Shown: positions 15,712-25,246 of the stretch, piece by piece
Layout: each line of letters starts with the position of its first letter
How positions within the stretch are numbered: position 1 is the stretch's first letter
The notes under the pieces: generated by a model
Told to the model about the DNA's origin: nothing
Seen by the model: the letters and a program-made list of their open reading frames with translations, nothing else
Database searches by the model: none
NCBI GenBank assembly: GCA_937876375.1
Contig: CALEHY010000008.1
Location: 1 to 64,000 of the forward strand
Reading direction: 5' to 3'
Length of the DNA: 64,000 nt
Origin: an uncultured Clostridia bacterium
Lineage (GTDB): Bacteria > Bacillota > Clostridia > Oscillospirales > Acutalibacteraceae
Position numbers and translations under genes: made by a program

Positions 15712-17232
15712 TACTGTTCCTGGTGGCTTTGAGGTGATATCGTATACTACACGGTTGATATGGTCACACTCGTTAGTGATACGATTTGATACCTTTGCAA
15801 GAATATCGTATGGGATTTTTGCCCAGTCTGCTGTCATAAAATCATCTGTTGTTACAGCACGAATAGCTACGAGATTGTCGTATGTTCTGTGGTCGCCCAT
15901 AACACCAACAGTGCTAACACCTGGTAGTACACAGAAGAACTGTGCAAGCTCCTTTTCGTATCCATTCTTTGACATTTCGTCACGGAGTACATAGTCAGCA
16001 TCTTGCAAAATCTTCACCTTTTCAGCAGTGATTTCGCCAATAATTCTAACGCCAAGGCCAGGACCTGGGAATGGCTGACGCCATACCAAATCATGAGGGA
16101 TACCAAGCTTTTCACCAACGGCTCTAACCTCATCCTTGAACAAGTCCATAAGTGGCTCGATAATATCTAGGAACTCAACATCATCAGGAGTCTTTACTCT
16201 GTTATGATGAGTCTTGATTGTATCAGCGTCACCCTTACCAGATTCGATACAGTCAGGATAAATTGTACCCTGTGCAAAGAAGCCCTTGTCGTCCTGCTTT
16301 CTAATCTCGTCCCAGAACACCTTGAAGAACTCTTCACCGATAATCTTTCTCTTCTGCTCTGGGTCAGTAACGCCCTTTAGGCAAGCCATAAAGTGGTCGC
16401 CACAGTTAACACGAACAAAATTCATATCAAAAAGTGAGGTAAATGTCTTCTCAACGAAATCACCCTCATCCTTACGCATAAGACCTTGGTCAACGAAAAC
16501 ACAAGTAAGCTGCTTGCCAACAGCTCGTGACAAAAGACCAGCAGCAACGGAGCTATCAACACCACCACTAAGACCAAGAATAACATTCTTGTCGCCAATC
16601 TTCTCCCTTAGCTTTGCAACAGTGTCCTCGATAAAGCTATCCATCACCCAGTCGCCAGCACAGTCGCAAACCTCATACAAGAAATTGTGTAGTAGCTTGT
16701 TACCATATTCTGAATGAGTAACCTCTGGATGGAACTGAACAGCGTAGATGCTCTTCTCCACATTCTGCATAGCGGCACAAGGGCAATCGTTAGTGTTACC
16801 GATAATGCTAAAGCCCTCTGGTGGAGTAGCGATATAGTCAGTATGGCTCATCCATACAACGCTCTTTTGTGGGATATCCTTAAACAACTTTGATGACTCG
16901 TCAAGAACATTAAGCTCAATCTTGCCATACTCAGATACTGGTGCAGTCTTAACCTCACCTTCACCCATCCAAGCGATAAGCTGACAGCCATAGCAGATGC
17001 CAAGAATTGGCACACCGATATCCAAAATATCCTTTGTATAATGAGGTGATGCCATATCAAATACAGAGTTAGGTCCACCAGTGAAGATGATACCCTTGTA
17101 GTCATTAGCCTTAATAGTCTCAAGAGGTGTGGTATAAGGCAAAATCTCGGCATAAACGTGATGATCACGAACACGACGAGCTATAAGCTGGTTATACTGT
17201 CCTCCAAAATCTAGAACAAGAATCTTTTCCAT
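15700..17232 (-). CDS. guaA: GMP synthase (glutamine-hydrolysing)
   Basis: This 510-residue enzyme converts XMP to GMP using ATP and glutamine. The class I glutaminase domain (about 1-190) has the nucleophile Cys in GICYGCQ and the FHPEVTHSE motif. The ATP-pyrophosphatase domain has the P-loop LGLSGGVDSSV (about 220-230). The C-terminal dimerization domain ends in the usual PPGTVEWE. ATG 17232 has GGGAGGG upstream; an in-frame ATG at 17250 overlaps that site. The promoter is at 17265-17293. The last codons form the attachment site of the mobile element but the protein is complete. No purine riboswitch is visible upstream. Confidence 0.97.
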   Translation of the reverse strand: MEKILVLDFGGQYNQLIARRVRDHHVYAEILPYTTPLETIKANDYKGIIFTGGPNSVFDMASPHYTKDILDIGVPILGICYGCQLIAWMGEGEVKTAPVSEYGKIELNVLDESSKLFKDIPQKSVVWMSHTDYIATPPEGFSIIGNTNDCPCAAMQNVEKSIYAVQFHPEVTHSEYGNKLLHNFLYEVCDCAGDWVMDSFIEDTVAKLREKIGDKNVILGLSGGVDSSVAAGLLSRAVGKQLTCVFVDQGLMRKDEGDFVEKTFTSLFDMNFVRVNCGDHFMACLKGVTDPEQKRKIIGEEFFKVFWDEIRKQDDKGFFAQGTIYPDCIESGKGDADTIKTHHNRVKTPDDVEFLDIIEPLMDLFKDEVRAVGEKLGIPHDLVWRQPFPGPGLGVRIIGEITAEKVKILQDADYVLRDEMSKNGYEKELAQFFCVLPGVSTVGVMGDHRTYDNLVAIRAVTTDDFMTADWAKIPYDILAKVSNRITNECDHINRVVYDITSKPPGTVEWE

Positions 17233-17264
17233 CAAAATTCCCTCCCACAAATATGTTAAAAATT

Positions 17265-17293
17265 ATTATAATCTATTTTTCATTCTATTTCAA
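17265..17293 (-). promoter_or_regulatory. guaA promoter
   Basis: On the minus strand, TTGAAA (17293-17288) and TATAAT (17270-17265) are 17 bp apart. Confidence 0.7.
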
Positions 17294-17316
17294 CAGTAAA
17301 ATAAAAAACAATTCAA

Positions 17317-17346
17317 TTTACAACCCCACCACAAATATGCTATAAT
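17317..17346 (+). promoter_or_regulatory. promoter of the histidine phosphatase gene
   Basis: TTTACA (17317-17322) and TATAAT (17341-17346) are 18 bp apart. The resulting leader is short, about 15-20 nt to the ATG at 17369. Confidence 0.55.
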
Positions 17347-17368
17347 TCATATGAAAGCAGGTGGAAAT

Positions 17369-18094
17369 ATGGAAATATATATCGTTAGACATTGTGACCC
17401 AGATTACGAGCACGACAGCCTCACCGAAAAAGGTAAGAGAGAGGCAGAACTACTGTCCGAAAGACTGTCAAAAATCAACTTTGCCAAGGCATATTTGTCA
17501 CCAATGGGCAGAGCACAGCTAACAGCAAAATACACCCTAGACAAGCACCCTACCCCAAATGAAACAAAAAAGTGGTTGAGAGAATTTGAGGGCACAGTCA
17601 AGGAGAGTCCTCTGCGTTGGAAACAATGCTGGGACAGAACGCCAGCATACTGGACAGCATATGACGAATACTATGACTACAGCAAATGGCTAGACGTTGA
17701 CCTAATGCGAAAGGGCGACGTAAAAAAACATTATGAAAAGGTTTGCAAGGGTATCGATGAGATAATAGCAGAGCATGGATATGTGCACGATGGACGAATC
17801 TTTAGAGCAGTTAGACCAAATGCAGACAAGATAGTGCTATTCTGTCACTTTGGTGTTGAGGCTGTAATACTATCCCATATTTTCAATGTGTCGCCAATGA
17901 TACTGTGGCACAATTTCAGAGCGCTACCATCAACAGTAACAAGACTCGTTACAGAGGAGCGTGAGGAAGGCATAGCAATATTCACAGCACTATACTTTGG
18001 CGATATCAGCCACCTATATGCGGGTGATGAGGAGCCATCCTTTGCAGCAAGATTTTGCGAGCAATTCACCGACGACACAAGACATACGATATAA
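17369..18094 (+). CDS. histidine phosphatase superfamily protein
   Basis: This 241-residue protein starts with the catalytic motif YIVRHCDPDY (His 8 region), in the place of the usual RHG. Conserved downstream elements are LTEKGKREAELL, SPMGRAQLTA and a late VLFCHFGVEAVIL with the second catalytic His. It belongs to the phosphoglycerate mutase/phosphatase clan; the substrate is not predictable. The start is ATG 17369, with AGGTGG 6 bp upstream. It is transcribed divergently from guaA and ends at a hairpin shared with the DUF2130 gene. Confidence 0.85.
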   Translation: MEIYIVRHCDPDYEHDSLTEKGKREAELLSERLSKINFAKAYLSPMGRAQLTAKYTLDKHPTPNETKKWLREFEGTVKESPLRWKQCWDRTPAYWTAYDEYYDYSKWLDVDLMRKGDVKKHYEKVCKGIDEIIAEHGYVHDGRIFRAVRPNADKIVLFCHFGVEAVILSHIFNVSPMILWHNFRALPSTVTRLVTEEREEGIAIFTALYFGDISHLYAGDEEPSFAARFCEQFTDDTRHTI

Positions 18095-18099
18095 TAAAA

Positions 18100-18129
18100 G
18101 GCACATTCTAGCTTTAGAATGTGCCTTTT
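18100..18129. terminator. bidirectional terminator
   Basis: GGCACATTCTA (18100-18110) pairs with TAGAATGTGCC (18115-18125) and TTTTTA follows. It serves the phosphatase gene and the converging DUF2130 gene. Confidence 0.85.
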
Positions 18130-18137
18130 TATAGTGA

Positions 18138-19712
18138 TTACAAGTTAAATTTTGCCTGCATAGTTGGATTATCCTTAGTTAATTTCTTTACACTAACATC
18201 CTCAACCTTGTTATTTGCAAGTCGTAACTGATTGTCAGAGCCTAAAAGCTCCTTTTTAACCTTTTGTAGATGGTCAATTGTTTTGTCGATTTCATCAATA
18301 GCAGAGTTGAAATGTCTATGTGCTATATCATAATTTCGGCTAAACGCATCCTTAAATTCAAAAAGTTTTGTTTCAAAATTTGTAACATCAATGTTCTGAT
18401 TACGTACATGAGCAAGTTCTTGTTTATACTGTAATGAATTAAGCGCAGCATTTCGTAGCAAAGTAATAATTGGAATGAAAAATTGCGGTCTAACGACATA
18501 CATTTTTTCGTATCTATGTGATACATCAACGATACCCGTATTGTAATAATCGTTATCAGATTCTAGCATAGAAACAAGTACAGCATACTCACAATTTTTC
18601 TCTTTTCTATCCTTATCAAGCTCTTTGAAAAAGTCCTCATTCTTGTGCTTTGTAGCAGTTTCGTCCATCTCGTTCTTCATCTCGAACATAATAGAAATAA
18701 TCTCTACTCCATTCTCGTCGAGTTCACGATAAATATAATCACCCTTACTACCTGTGCGAGCATCATTATCTTTTTCAAAATAAGCATTTCTGAAGCCAGT
18801 TGCACGAAGCTTATTAAACTCAATTTCACAATGCTGTTCCAGACTTTCGCCAATCATTTTTGTTGACTGCTTTGCCTTGAAATCCTTGTAAAATGCAATA
18901 GTTTCATCCTTTGCTTTTAACTGGTTTTCATACTGCTCCTTTAGGCTGTTTTGCTTAATTTCAAACTGTCTATCCTTAATCTGCATTGCAGAATTAAGCT
19001 CGATAATCTTATCTTCTTTTGCACGGATTTCTTCATTCTTTTCCTTTTCGGTCTTAGCAACTGCAAGTTGCCTTTCGCTATCCTTTAATGAAAGCTGATT
19101 GCGAATCTCTACAAGTTCCTTTTCTTTCTCAGAAACAGCATCTTTTATAGCTATATTTTGTAACTGTTTTAGCCTTTCAATTTCATTTTCGTATTTTTCC
19201 GTCAAAGATTTTACATTTTCATTAAACAAAGCCTCTTTGTTTTGAGCATTGTTTTTTTCTGCTTCTATTTGTGAGGATAGTGCTATAATCTCTTTTTCTT
19301 TCTCACTAACAGCTTGGTTTATAGCTTGGTTTTTTTCGCTGTTTTTTGTTTCAATTTGAGCATTTAAACTAGCAATTTCCTTTTCTTTGTCGCTTATAGC
19401 GTCTTTTACGGCAATGGTCTTTTCTTGTCGCGCTTTTTCAAGCTCATTTTGCAATTCGGTCTTAAGCGAGCGAATAGTTTCATTTAATCTATTTATTTCA
19501 TCGTTCTTTTCCGCAACACTATGTTCTAATTTCTTATCGCTTTCTGCTTTTGCTAATTCAACAGCATTTTTCTTATCTTGTGCCATTAGCTGTTCACGAG
19601 CATTAAGTTCTTTATTGAACTCATCGTCTCTAATCTGCTTAACTATGGCATTATATCCACTTTCGTCAATGGTAAAAAGTTCGCCACAATGAGGGCATTT
19701 AATTTGACTCAT
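18138..19712 (-). CDS. DUF2130 coiled-coil protein
   Basis: This 524-residue protein opens with the family zinc-ribbon start MSQIKCPHCGELFTIDE. A very long Glu/Lys/Ala-rich coiled coil (about 30-290) contains degenerate repeats of KEKEIxxLxxQI. The C-terminal DUF2130 domain (about 300-480) contains STKMIGESLEQHCEIEFNKLR, GSKGDYIYRE and IMFEMKNEMDET, a nuclease-like acidic/Lys pattern (D...E.K) seen in this family; the catalytic role is unproven. The function is unknown and the distribution patchy. ATG 19712 has GGAGGT upstream. The frame stays open further upstream, but through the hairpin RNA copy B. It is more AT-rich than its neighbours. Confidence 0.85.
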   Translation of the reverse strand: MSQIKCPHCGELFTIDESGYNAIVKQIRDDEFNKELNAREQLMAQDKKNAVELAKAESDKKLEHSVAEKNDEINRLNETIRSLKTELQNELEKARQEKTIAVKDAISDKEKEIASLNAQIETKNSEKNQAINQAVSEKEKEIIALSSQIEAEKNNAQNKEALFNENVKSLTEKYENEIERLKQLQNIAIKDAVSEKEKELVEIRNQLSLKDSERQLAVAKTEKEKNEEIRAKEDKIIELNSAMQIKDRQFEIKQNSLKEQYENQLKAKDETIAFYKDFKAKQSTKMIGESLEQHCEIEFNKLRATGFRNAYFEKDNDARTGSKGDYIYRELDENGVEIISIMFEMKNEMDETATKHKNEDFFKELDKDRKEKNCEYAVLVSMLESDNDYYNTGIVDVSHRYEKMYVVRPQFFIPIITLLRNAALNSLQYKQELAHVRNQNIDVTNFETKLFEFKDAFSRNYDIAHRHFNSAIDEIDKTIDHLQKVKKELLGSDNQLRLANNKVEDVSVKKLTKDNPTMQAKFNL

Positions 19713-19742
19713 ACTTATACCTCCATACACTTGAATCATTAA

Positions 19743-19892
19743 TAAAAAATGCGTAGCTGAAGCTACGCAATAAAACACATAGCTCCATAGTCGCCAAACC
19801 AATTTAATACATCGTAAAACGTGTATAAATAAAGCCTGTGTTTTTAACAAAAACGACACGCCTCTACGTATACAGTATTAAATTGATTTGGC
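19743..19892 (-). ncRNA. structured small RNA, family copy B
   Basis: On the minus strand the RNA would begin near 19892. The outer stem GCCAAATCAATTTAATAC pairs with GTATTAAATTGGTTTGGC, and the inside contains a further GTGT...ACAC hairpin. After the stem comes GAC, then GAGCTATGTGTTTTATTGCGTA, merging into a terminator hairpin (TGCGTAGC-ttca-GCTACGCA, 19750-19769) with TTTTTT. The linker and terminator edge match copy C almost base for base, while the stem interior differs. The class is not recognised. Confidence 0.72.
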
Positions 19893-19898
19893 ACTTAC

Positions 19899-19927
19899 AT
19901 ATTATCACATCGCAAATTTTTTTGCAA
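19899..19927 (-). promoter_or_regulatory. promoter of small RNA copy B
   Basis: On the minus strand, TTGCAA (19927-19922) and TAATAT (19904-19899) are 17 bp apart, with GTGA just before the -10 as in copy C. Confidence 0.65.
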
Positions 19928-20033
19928 TAAAATACCGTGTAAAATTTATTTCATTTAAAATGTCAAATTTTTAGTTGATTATTATTGTAATTTATGTAAT
20001 AATAATATGACTAATTTTATTTAGAGGTAAATT

Positions 20034-21692
20034 ATGGATAACAAAGCATTAGCAAATTTGCTATTTCCAAATATCGACAAGGACTGTGCCTACTACGAGG
20101 AACAGTACCCTGCTAGAAATCTAAAGGAGGGTGCAAGAGTTACAAGATTTGCACCATCACCTACTGGATTTTTGCATTTTGGCAACCTATTCACCTGCCT
20201 AGTATCATACAAGACAGCCAAGAGCACTGACGGAGTATTCTTCGTTAGAGTTGAAGACACCGACCAAAAGAGAAAGGTCGATGGCGCTATCGACGTTATG
20301 CTAAAGGGTCTTGCTGTATATGGTATCAAGGCTGATGAGGGTGTCGTTGGCGAAGGCGTTGAGAGTGGCAACTACGGTCCATACTATCAAAGTCAACGAA
20401 AGGATATCTACCAGTGCTATGCAAAGAGCTTGGTTGAGCAAGACCTTGCATATCCTTGTTTCTGCTCTGCAGAGGAGCTGGACGAAATCCGTGCATCACA
20501 GGAAAATGAAAGCGTCAAGGGCTACTGGGGTGAATATGCAAAATGTCGCAATCTCACCTTTGAACAAATCAAGGCTAATATTGACGCTGGTATGACATGG
20601 ACACTCCGTCTAAAGTCACCTGGTGATTTAGAGAAAAAGTGCTACTTTGACGATATGATTAAAGGCAAGATTGAAATGCCAGAAAATGTACAGGATATCG
20701 TACTACTAAAATCAGATGGTATCCCAACATATCATTTTGCACACGCTATTGATGACCACCTAATGAGAACAACTCATGTTGTTCGTGGTGACGAGTGGAT
20801 TAGCTCAACACCTATCCACCTACAGCTATTCAAGCTACTAGGCTTCAAGGTTCCAAAGTTTGCTCATGTCGCACCTATTATGAAGGTCGAAAATGACAAC
20901 AAGCGCAAGCTATCCAAGAGAAAGGACCCAGAGGCTGCTGTAACATACTACGATGAGCAGGGCTTCCCACAGGAGAGTGTTAACGAATATATCCTCACCC
21001 TTGCAAACTCAAATTTTGAGGACTGGCGCAAGGTGAACAAGGACGAGGATATCGACAAGTTCCCATTCAACCTAAAGAAGATGAGCGTATCAGGTGCTCT
21101 GTTCGATATGGTAAAGCTCACTGATGTATCAAAGAATGTTATATCAAAGATGCCTGCTGAAAAGGTATATGATTTAAGCTACAAATGGGCAAAGGAATAT
21201 TGCACTGACCTAGCAAATCTATATGAGCTAGATGAGGACAGAGCAAAGGCTATCCTAAATATCGACCGTGAGGGCAAAAAACCTCGTAAGGATATTGCAA
21301 AATGGAGCGATATACCGGACTACATTAGCTATATGTACGACGAGAGCTTCAAGCCTTGCTACGAGCTAACTGGCAACGCTACACCAGACCTTGCCATCAA
21401 GGTGCTAGAGCAATATATCGACACTTTCGATATCAATGATGACAAGGACACTTGGTTCCAGCGTATGAAGGATATCTGCCCATCAGTTAACTGCACACCA
21501 AATGTTAAGGAATACAAGGCTGACCCAGATGCGTTCGACGGTCATATCGGTGACGTATCAACAGTTGTTCGTGTTGCACTAACCGGCAGAACAAACACAC
21601 CAGACCTATACTCTATCACAGCGTTACTAGGTGCTGACAGAGTAAAGGCAAGATTAGAAAAAGCACTTAACTACTACAAGGAGGAGAAATAA
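20034..21692 (+). CDS. gltX: glutamyl-tRNA synthetase
   Basis: The enzyme has 552 residues. The class I signature is in RFAPSPTGFLHFGN (HIGH-like, about 38-51) and the KMSKR-like loop is KLSKRKD (about 298-304). RVEDTDQKRK is the conserved glutamate/ATP region. It charges tRNA-Glu. The adjacent glnS means that glutaminyl-tRNA need not come from misacylated tRNA here. GAGGTAA precedes the ATG. The stop TAA overlaps the first base of the glnS ATG, so the two are translationally coupled. Confidence 0.95.
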   Translation: MDNKALANLLFPNIDKDCAYYEEQYPARNLKEGARVTRFAPSPTGFLHFGNLFTCLVSYKTAKSTDGVFFVRVEDTDQKRKVDGAIDVMLKGLAVYGIKADEGVVGEGVESGNYGPYYQSQRKDIYQCYAKSLVEQDLAYPCFCSAEELDEIRASQENESVKGYWGEYAKCRNLTFEQIKANIDAGMTWTLRLKSPGDLEKKCYFDDMIKGKIEMPENVQDIVLLKSDGIPTYHFAHAIDDHLMRTTHVVRGDEWISSTPIHLQLFKLLGFKVPKFAHVAPIMKVENDNKRKLSKRKDPEAAVTYYDEQGFPQESVNEYILTLANSNFEDWRKVNKDEDIDKFPFNLKKMSVSGALFDMVKLTDVSKNVISKMPAEKVYDLSYKWAKEYCTDLANLYELDEDRAKAILNIDREGKKPRKDIAKWSDIPDYISYMYDESFKPCYELTGNATPDLAIKVLEQYIDTFDINDDKDTWFQRMKDICPSVNCTPNVKEYKADPDAFDGHIGDVSTVVRVALTGRTNTPDLYSITALLGADRVKARLEKALNYYKEEK

Positions 21693-23377
21693 TGGCTATC
21701 GATGAAATCAAAGAGACCGAAGAGGTTGTAGCATCAAACTTTATCCACGATTTTATTGACGAGGATTTAGAAGAGGGAGTATATAGCCGAGTTCAAACTC
21801 GTTTTCCACCAGAGCCAAATGGTTATCTCCATATCGGCCACGCAAAGGCTATTTGCATCAACTTTGGCGTAAAGAACAAGTACAAGGGTATCTGCAACCT
21901 TCGTCTAGACGATACTAACCCTACCAAAGAGGATACAGAGTATGTAGAGGCTATTGAAGAAGATATCAAGTGGCTTGGCTTTGACTGGGACAATGTATAT
22001 TTCGCATCAGATTATTTCGATTTCCTATACGAATGTGCTATCAAGCTCATCAAAAAGGGCAAGGCATTCGTTTGTGACCTTACTCCAGAACAGCAAAGAG
22101 AGTACCGTGGCACTCTAACAGAGCCTGGCAAGAACAGTCCATATCGTGACAGAAGCATTGAGGAGAACTTGGACCTATTTGCTCGTATGACAAATGGTGA
22201 GTTTGAGGCTGGCTCAAAGGTGCTTCGTGCTAAGATTGATATGGCGTCACCTAATATGAATATGCGTGACCCTATCATCTATCGTATTATGTACGCTCAT
22301 CATCATCGCACTGGTGACAAGTGGTGCGTATATCCTATGTACGACTTTGCTCATCCACTATCTGATGCTTGTGAGAATGTAACACACTCACTATGCTCAC
22401 TAGAATTTGAAAATCACAGACCACTATACAACTGGTTCGTTAACGAATGCATCGATGGTGAAAAGCCAAGACAGATTGAGTTCGCTAGAATGAACCTAAA
22501 CTACACCCTAACCTCAAAGAGAAAGTGTCTAAAGCTTGTTCAGGACGGTATCGTTGATGGTTGGAACGATCCTCGTATGGCTACCATCAGTGGTATGAGA
22601 AGACGAGGCTATCCAGCAGAGGCTATCCGTGATTTTTGCGAAAAAATCGGTGTATCAAAGGCATATAGCGTTATCGACTTTGCTCTACTAGAGAGCTGTG
22701 TTAGAGATTGTCTAAACAGAGATGCAAAGCGTGTTATGTCAGTAGTTGACCCAATCAAGCTAATTATCGACAACTATCCAGAGGACAAGGTTGAGGAGCT
22801 AGAGGTAGAGTATCACCCAGACCACGAGGAGTTCGGCACACGTACTATCCCATTCAGCAAGGAGCTATGGATTGAGCGTGATGACTTTATGATAGAGCCT
22901 ATCAAAAAGTATCGTCGTCTATTCGTTGGCAACGAGGTTAGACTATACAAAGCATATTTCGTAACCTGCACAGGCTACGATTTGGACGAGAATGGCGAGG
23001 TTGCTGCTGTTCACTGTACCTACGACCCAGAAACATTCGGTGGTGATGCACCAGACGGAAGAAAGGTTAGAGGTACTATCCACTGGGTATCTGCAAAGGA
23101 CAATCTTGAGGCAGAGGTTAGACTATATGACCGTTTGTTCAATGTTGAAAACCCTAGTGACGAAGAAGGCGTAAGCTCATTCGAGGACAACCTAAATCCA
23201 GACTCACTAAAGGTAGTAAAGGCTTATGTAGAAAAGTCACTTGCTACCACTACCCCAGGCGAAAGATACCAGTTTATGCGTATCGGTTATTTCTGCACAG
23301 ATCAGGACAGCACCGAGGACAAGCTAGTATTCAACCGTACTGTACAGCTACGTGACAGCTTCAATAAGAAAAAGTAA
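21692..23377 (+). CDS. glnS: glutaminyl-tRNA synthetase
   Basis: This 561-residue class Ic synthetase has RFPPEPNGYLHIGHAKAI (HIGH box, about 38-55), NLRLDDTNPTKE, and LTSKRKCL as the KMSKR-like loop. The C-terminal beta-barrel anticodon-binding domain (about 340-555) includes GTIHWVSA. It attaches Gln to tRNA-Gln directly. Most Firmicutes lack it and use GatCAB, so its presence is noteworthy though known in some clostridia. It lies in an operon with gltX upstream and typA downstream. The start overlaps the gltX stop by one base. Confidence 0.95.
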   Translation: MAIDEIKETEEVVASNFIHDFIDEDLEEGVYSRVQTRFPPEPNGYLHIGHAKAICINFGVKNKYKGICNLRLDDTNPTKEDTEYVEAIEEDIKWLGFDWDNVYFASDYFDFLYECAIKLIKKGKAFVCDLTPEQQREYRGTLTEPGKNSPYRDRSIEENLDLFARMTNGEFEAGSKVLRAKIDMASPNMNMRDPIIYRIMYAHHHRTGDKWCVYPMYDFAHPLSDACENVTHSLCSLEFENHRPLYNWFVNECIDGEKPRQIEFARMNLNYTLTSKRKCLKLVQDGIVDGWNDPRMATISGMRRRGYPAEAIRDFCEKIGVSKAYSVIDFALLESCVRDCLNRDAKRVMSVVDPIKLIIDNYPEDKVEELEVEYHPDHEEFGTRTIPFSKELWIERDDFMIEPIKKYRRLFVGNEVRLYKAYFVTCTGYDLDENGEVAAVHCTYDPETFGGDAPDGRKVRGTIHWVSAKDNLEAEVRLYDRLFNVENPSDEEGVSSFEDNLNPDSLKVVKAYVEKSLATTTPGERYQFMRIGYFCTDQDSTEDKLVFNRTVQLRDSFNKKK

Positions 23378-23393
23378 TTCAAGGTGAAAAGTT

Positions 23394-25226
23394 TTGGCAG
23401 AGAGAAAGAATATTAAGAATATTGCTATCATCGCCCACGTTGACCACGGCAAGACAACATTAGTTGACGAAATGCTACACCAGAGTGGTATCTTCCGTGA
23501 CAACGAGGTGGTGCAGGAAAGAGTTATGGACTCCAACGACCTAGAAAAAGAGCGTGGTATCACAATTCTATCCAAGAATACAGCAATTCATTACAAGGAT
23601 ACAAAAATTAATATCGTCGACACACCAGGTCACGCTGATTTTGGTGGTGAGGTTGAGCGTATCTTGACCATGGTCGATGGTGTATTGCTACTAGTTGACG
23701 CATTCGAGGGCTGTATGCCACAGACTCGTTTTGTGCTAAAGAAGGCTCTTGGCCTTAAGAAAACTCCACTAGTAGTCGTTAACAAAATTGACCGTGAGGG
23801 TGCTAGACCAGAAGAGGTAATCGACGAGGTGCTAGATTTGTTCATCGAGCTAGGTGCTGATGATGACCAAATCGAATTTCCAGTCATCTATGCATCTGCA
23901 CGAAATGGATATTCATCCACTGACCCTAATGTTCGTGAGGGTGATATGCGTCCTCTACTAGATGCTATTTTGGAGAACATTCCATCCCCTACTGGTGACG
24001 ACGAGGGTCCAGCACAGGTGCTATTCTCATCACTAGAGTATGATGACTATGTTGGCAGAATTGGTGTCGGCAGAGTTGAGCGTGGTACCGTAAAGGTGAA
24101 CACACCTTATGTACTATGCAAGCAGGATGGCAGCACTGAAAATGTAAAATTTTCACAGATTTATCAATTTGAGGGACTATCCAGAGTCGCTTGTCAAGAG
24201 GCTACATTTGGTGATTTGATTTGCGTCGCTGGTATCCCAGACCTGAATATTGGCGAGACTGCCTGTGACCCAGAGCATATTGATCCGCTACCATTCGTTA
24301 AAATTGATGAGCCTACTATTAGTATGAATTTTATCGTCAATGACTCTCCATTTGCTGGTAGAGAGGGCAAATATGTCACCTCTCGTAATCTGCGTGACAG
24401 ATTGTTCAAGGAGGTAGAGACCAATGTGTCGATGCGTGTCGAGGAGACCGACAGTATGGACACATTCAAGGTTAGTGGTAGAGGCGAATTGCACCTATCA
24501 ATCCTTATTGAGACAATGAGAAGAGAGAACTTTGAGTTCCAAGTATCTCGTCCTCAGGTTATTCTCAAAAAGGACGCAAAGACTGGTGCTACACTTGAGC
24601 CAATGGAGATGGCTATCATCGAGGTGCCAGAGGCATATGTTGGCGCAGTTATGGAAAAGCTTTGCTCTCGTAAGGGTGAGATACAGAATATGGACACTCG
24701 TTCTACTGGTATGACCCACCTAGAGATTAAGATACCATCAAGAGGTCTAATCGGATATCGTAGTGAGTTCCTAACTGACACTAACGGTAACGGTATTATG
24801 AACCAGCTGTTCGAGGGATATGAGGAATACAAGGGCGAAATTGAGACAAGAAAGCGTGGCTCAATCGTTGTTCACGAAACTGGTACAACCACTGGCTATG
24901 GTCTATGGAACACCCAAGATAGAGGCAAGCTATTCCTTGGCCCTGGTATCGAAGTGTACGAGGGTATGATATGTGGCGAATGTGCCAAGGACGAGGATAT
25001 CGTATGTAATGTCTGCAAGAAAAAGCATGTTACCAACACTCGTGCTAGTGGCTCGGACGAAGCATTAAAGCTAGTACCTCCTACCACATTGTCACTAGAG
25101 CAGAGCATGGAATTTCTTGCTGATGACGAGCTGCTAGAGGTTACTCCACAGTCCATTAGATTAAGAAAAACTATACTTAACAAGGAGCTACGACTAAAGG
25201 CAGAAAGTCGTGCTCGTAAAAATTAA
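23394..25226 (+). CDS. typA: TypA/BipA ribosome-associated GTPase
   Basis: This 610-residue translational GTPase has G1 AHVDHGKTTL, G2 around RGITI, G3 DTPGHADFGGEV, and G4 NKIDREGA. Elongation-factor domains II, III and V follow, then the TypA-specific C-terminal domain. It binds the ribosome at the factor site and supports growth under stress or low temperature. The start is TTG at 23394, preceded by AAGGTG; no ATG gives the conserved N-terminus RKNIKNIAIIAHVDHGK. It follows glnS by 16 bp. Confidence 0.95.
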   Translation: MAERKNIKNIAIIAHVDHGKTTLVDEMLHQSGIFRDNEVVQERVMDSNDLEKERGITILSKNTAIHYKDTKINIVDTPGHADFGGEVERILTMVDGVLLLVDAFEGCMPQTRFVLKKALGLKKTPLVVVNKIDREGARPEEVIDEVLDLFIELGADDDQIEFPVIYASARNGYSSTDPNVREGDMRPLLDAILENIPSPTGDDEGPAQVLFSSLEYDDYVGRIGVGRVERGTVKVNTPYVLCKQDGSTENVKFSQIYQFEGLSRVACQEATFGDLICVAGIPDLNIGETACDPEHIDPLPFVKIDEPTISMNFIVNDSPFAGREGKYVTSRNLRDRLFKEVETNVSMRVEETDSMDTFKVSGRGELHLSILIETMRRENFEFQVSRPQVILKKDAKTGATLEPMEMAIIEVPEAYVGAVMEKLCSRKGEIQNMDTRSTGMTHLEIKIPSRGLIGYRSEFLTDTNGNGIMNQLFEGYEEYKGEIETRKRGSIVVHETGTTTGYGLWNTQDRGKLFLGPGIEVYEGMICGECAKDEDIVCNVCKKKHVTNTRASGSDEALKLVPPTTLSLEQSMEFLADDELLEVTPQSIRLRKTILNKELRLKAESRARKN

Positions 25227-25246
25227 TTACAAAGGGGCGTGATGAT

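Noticed and set aside
17233..17368. purine riboswitch upstream of guaA
   Set aside because: The leader between promoter and ATG is only about 30 nt, and no conserved purine aptamer core is visible.
19713..19859. N-terminal extension of the DUF2130 protein
   Set aside because: It covers the hairpin RNA copy B. The family starts at MSQIKCPHCG and a GGAGGT site precedes that ATG.
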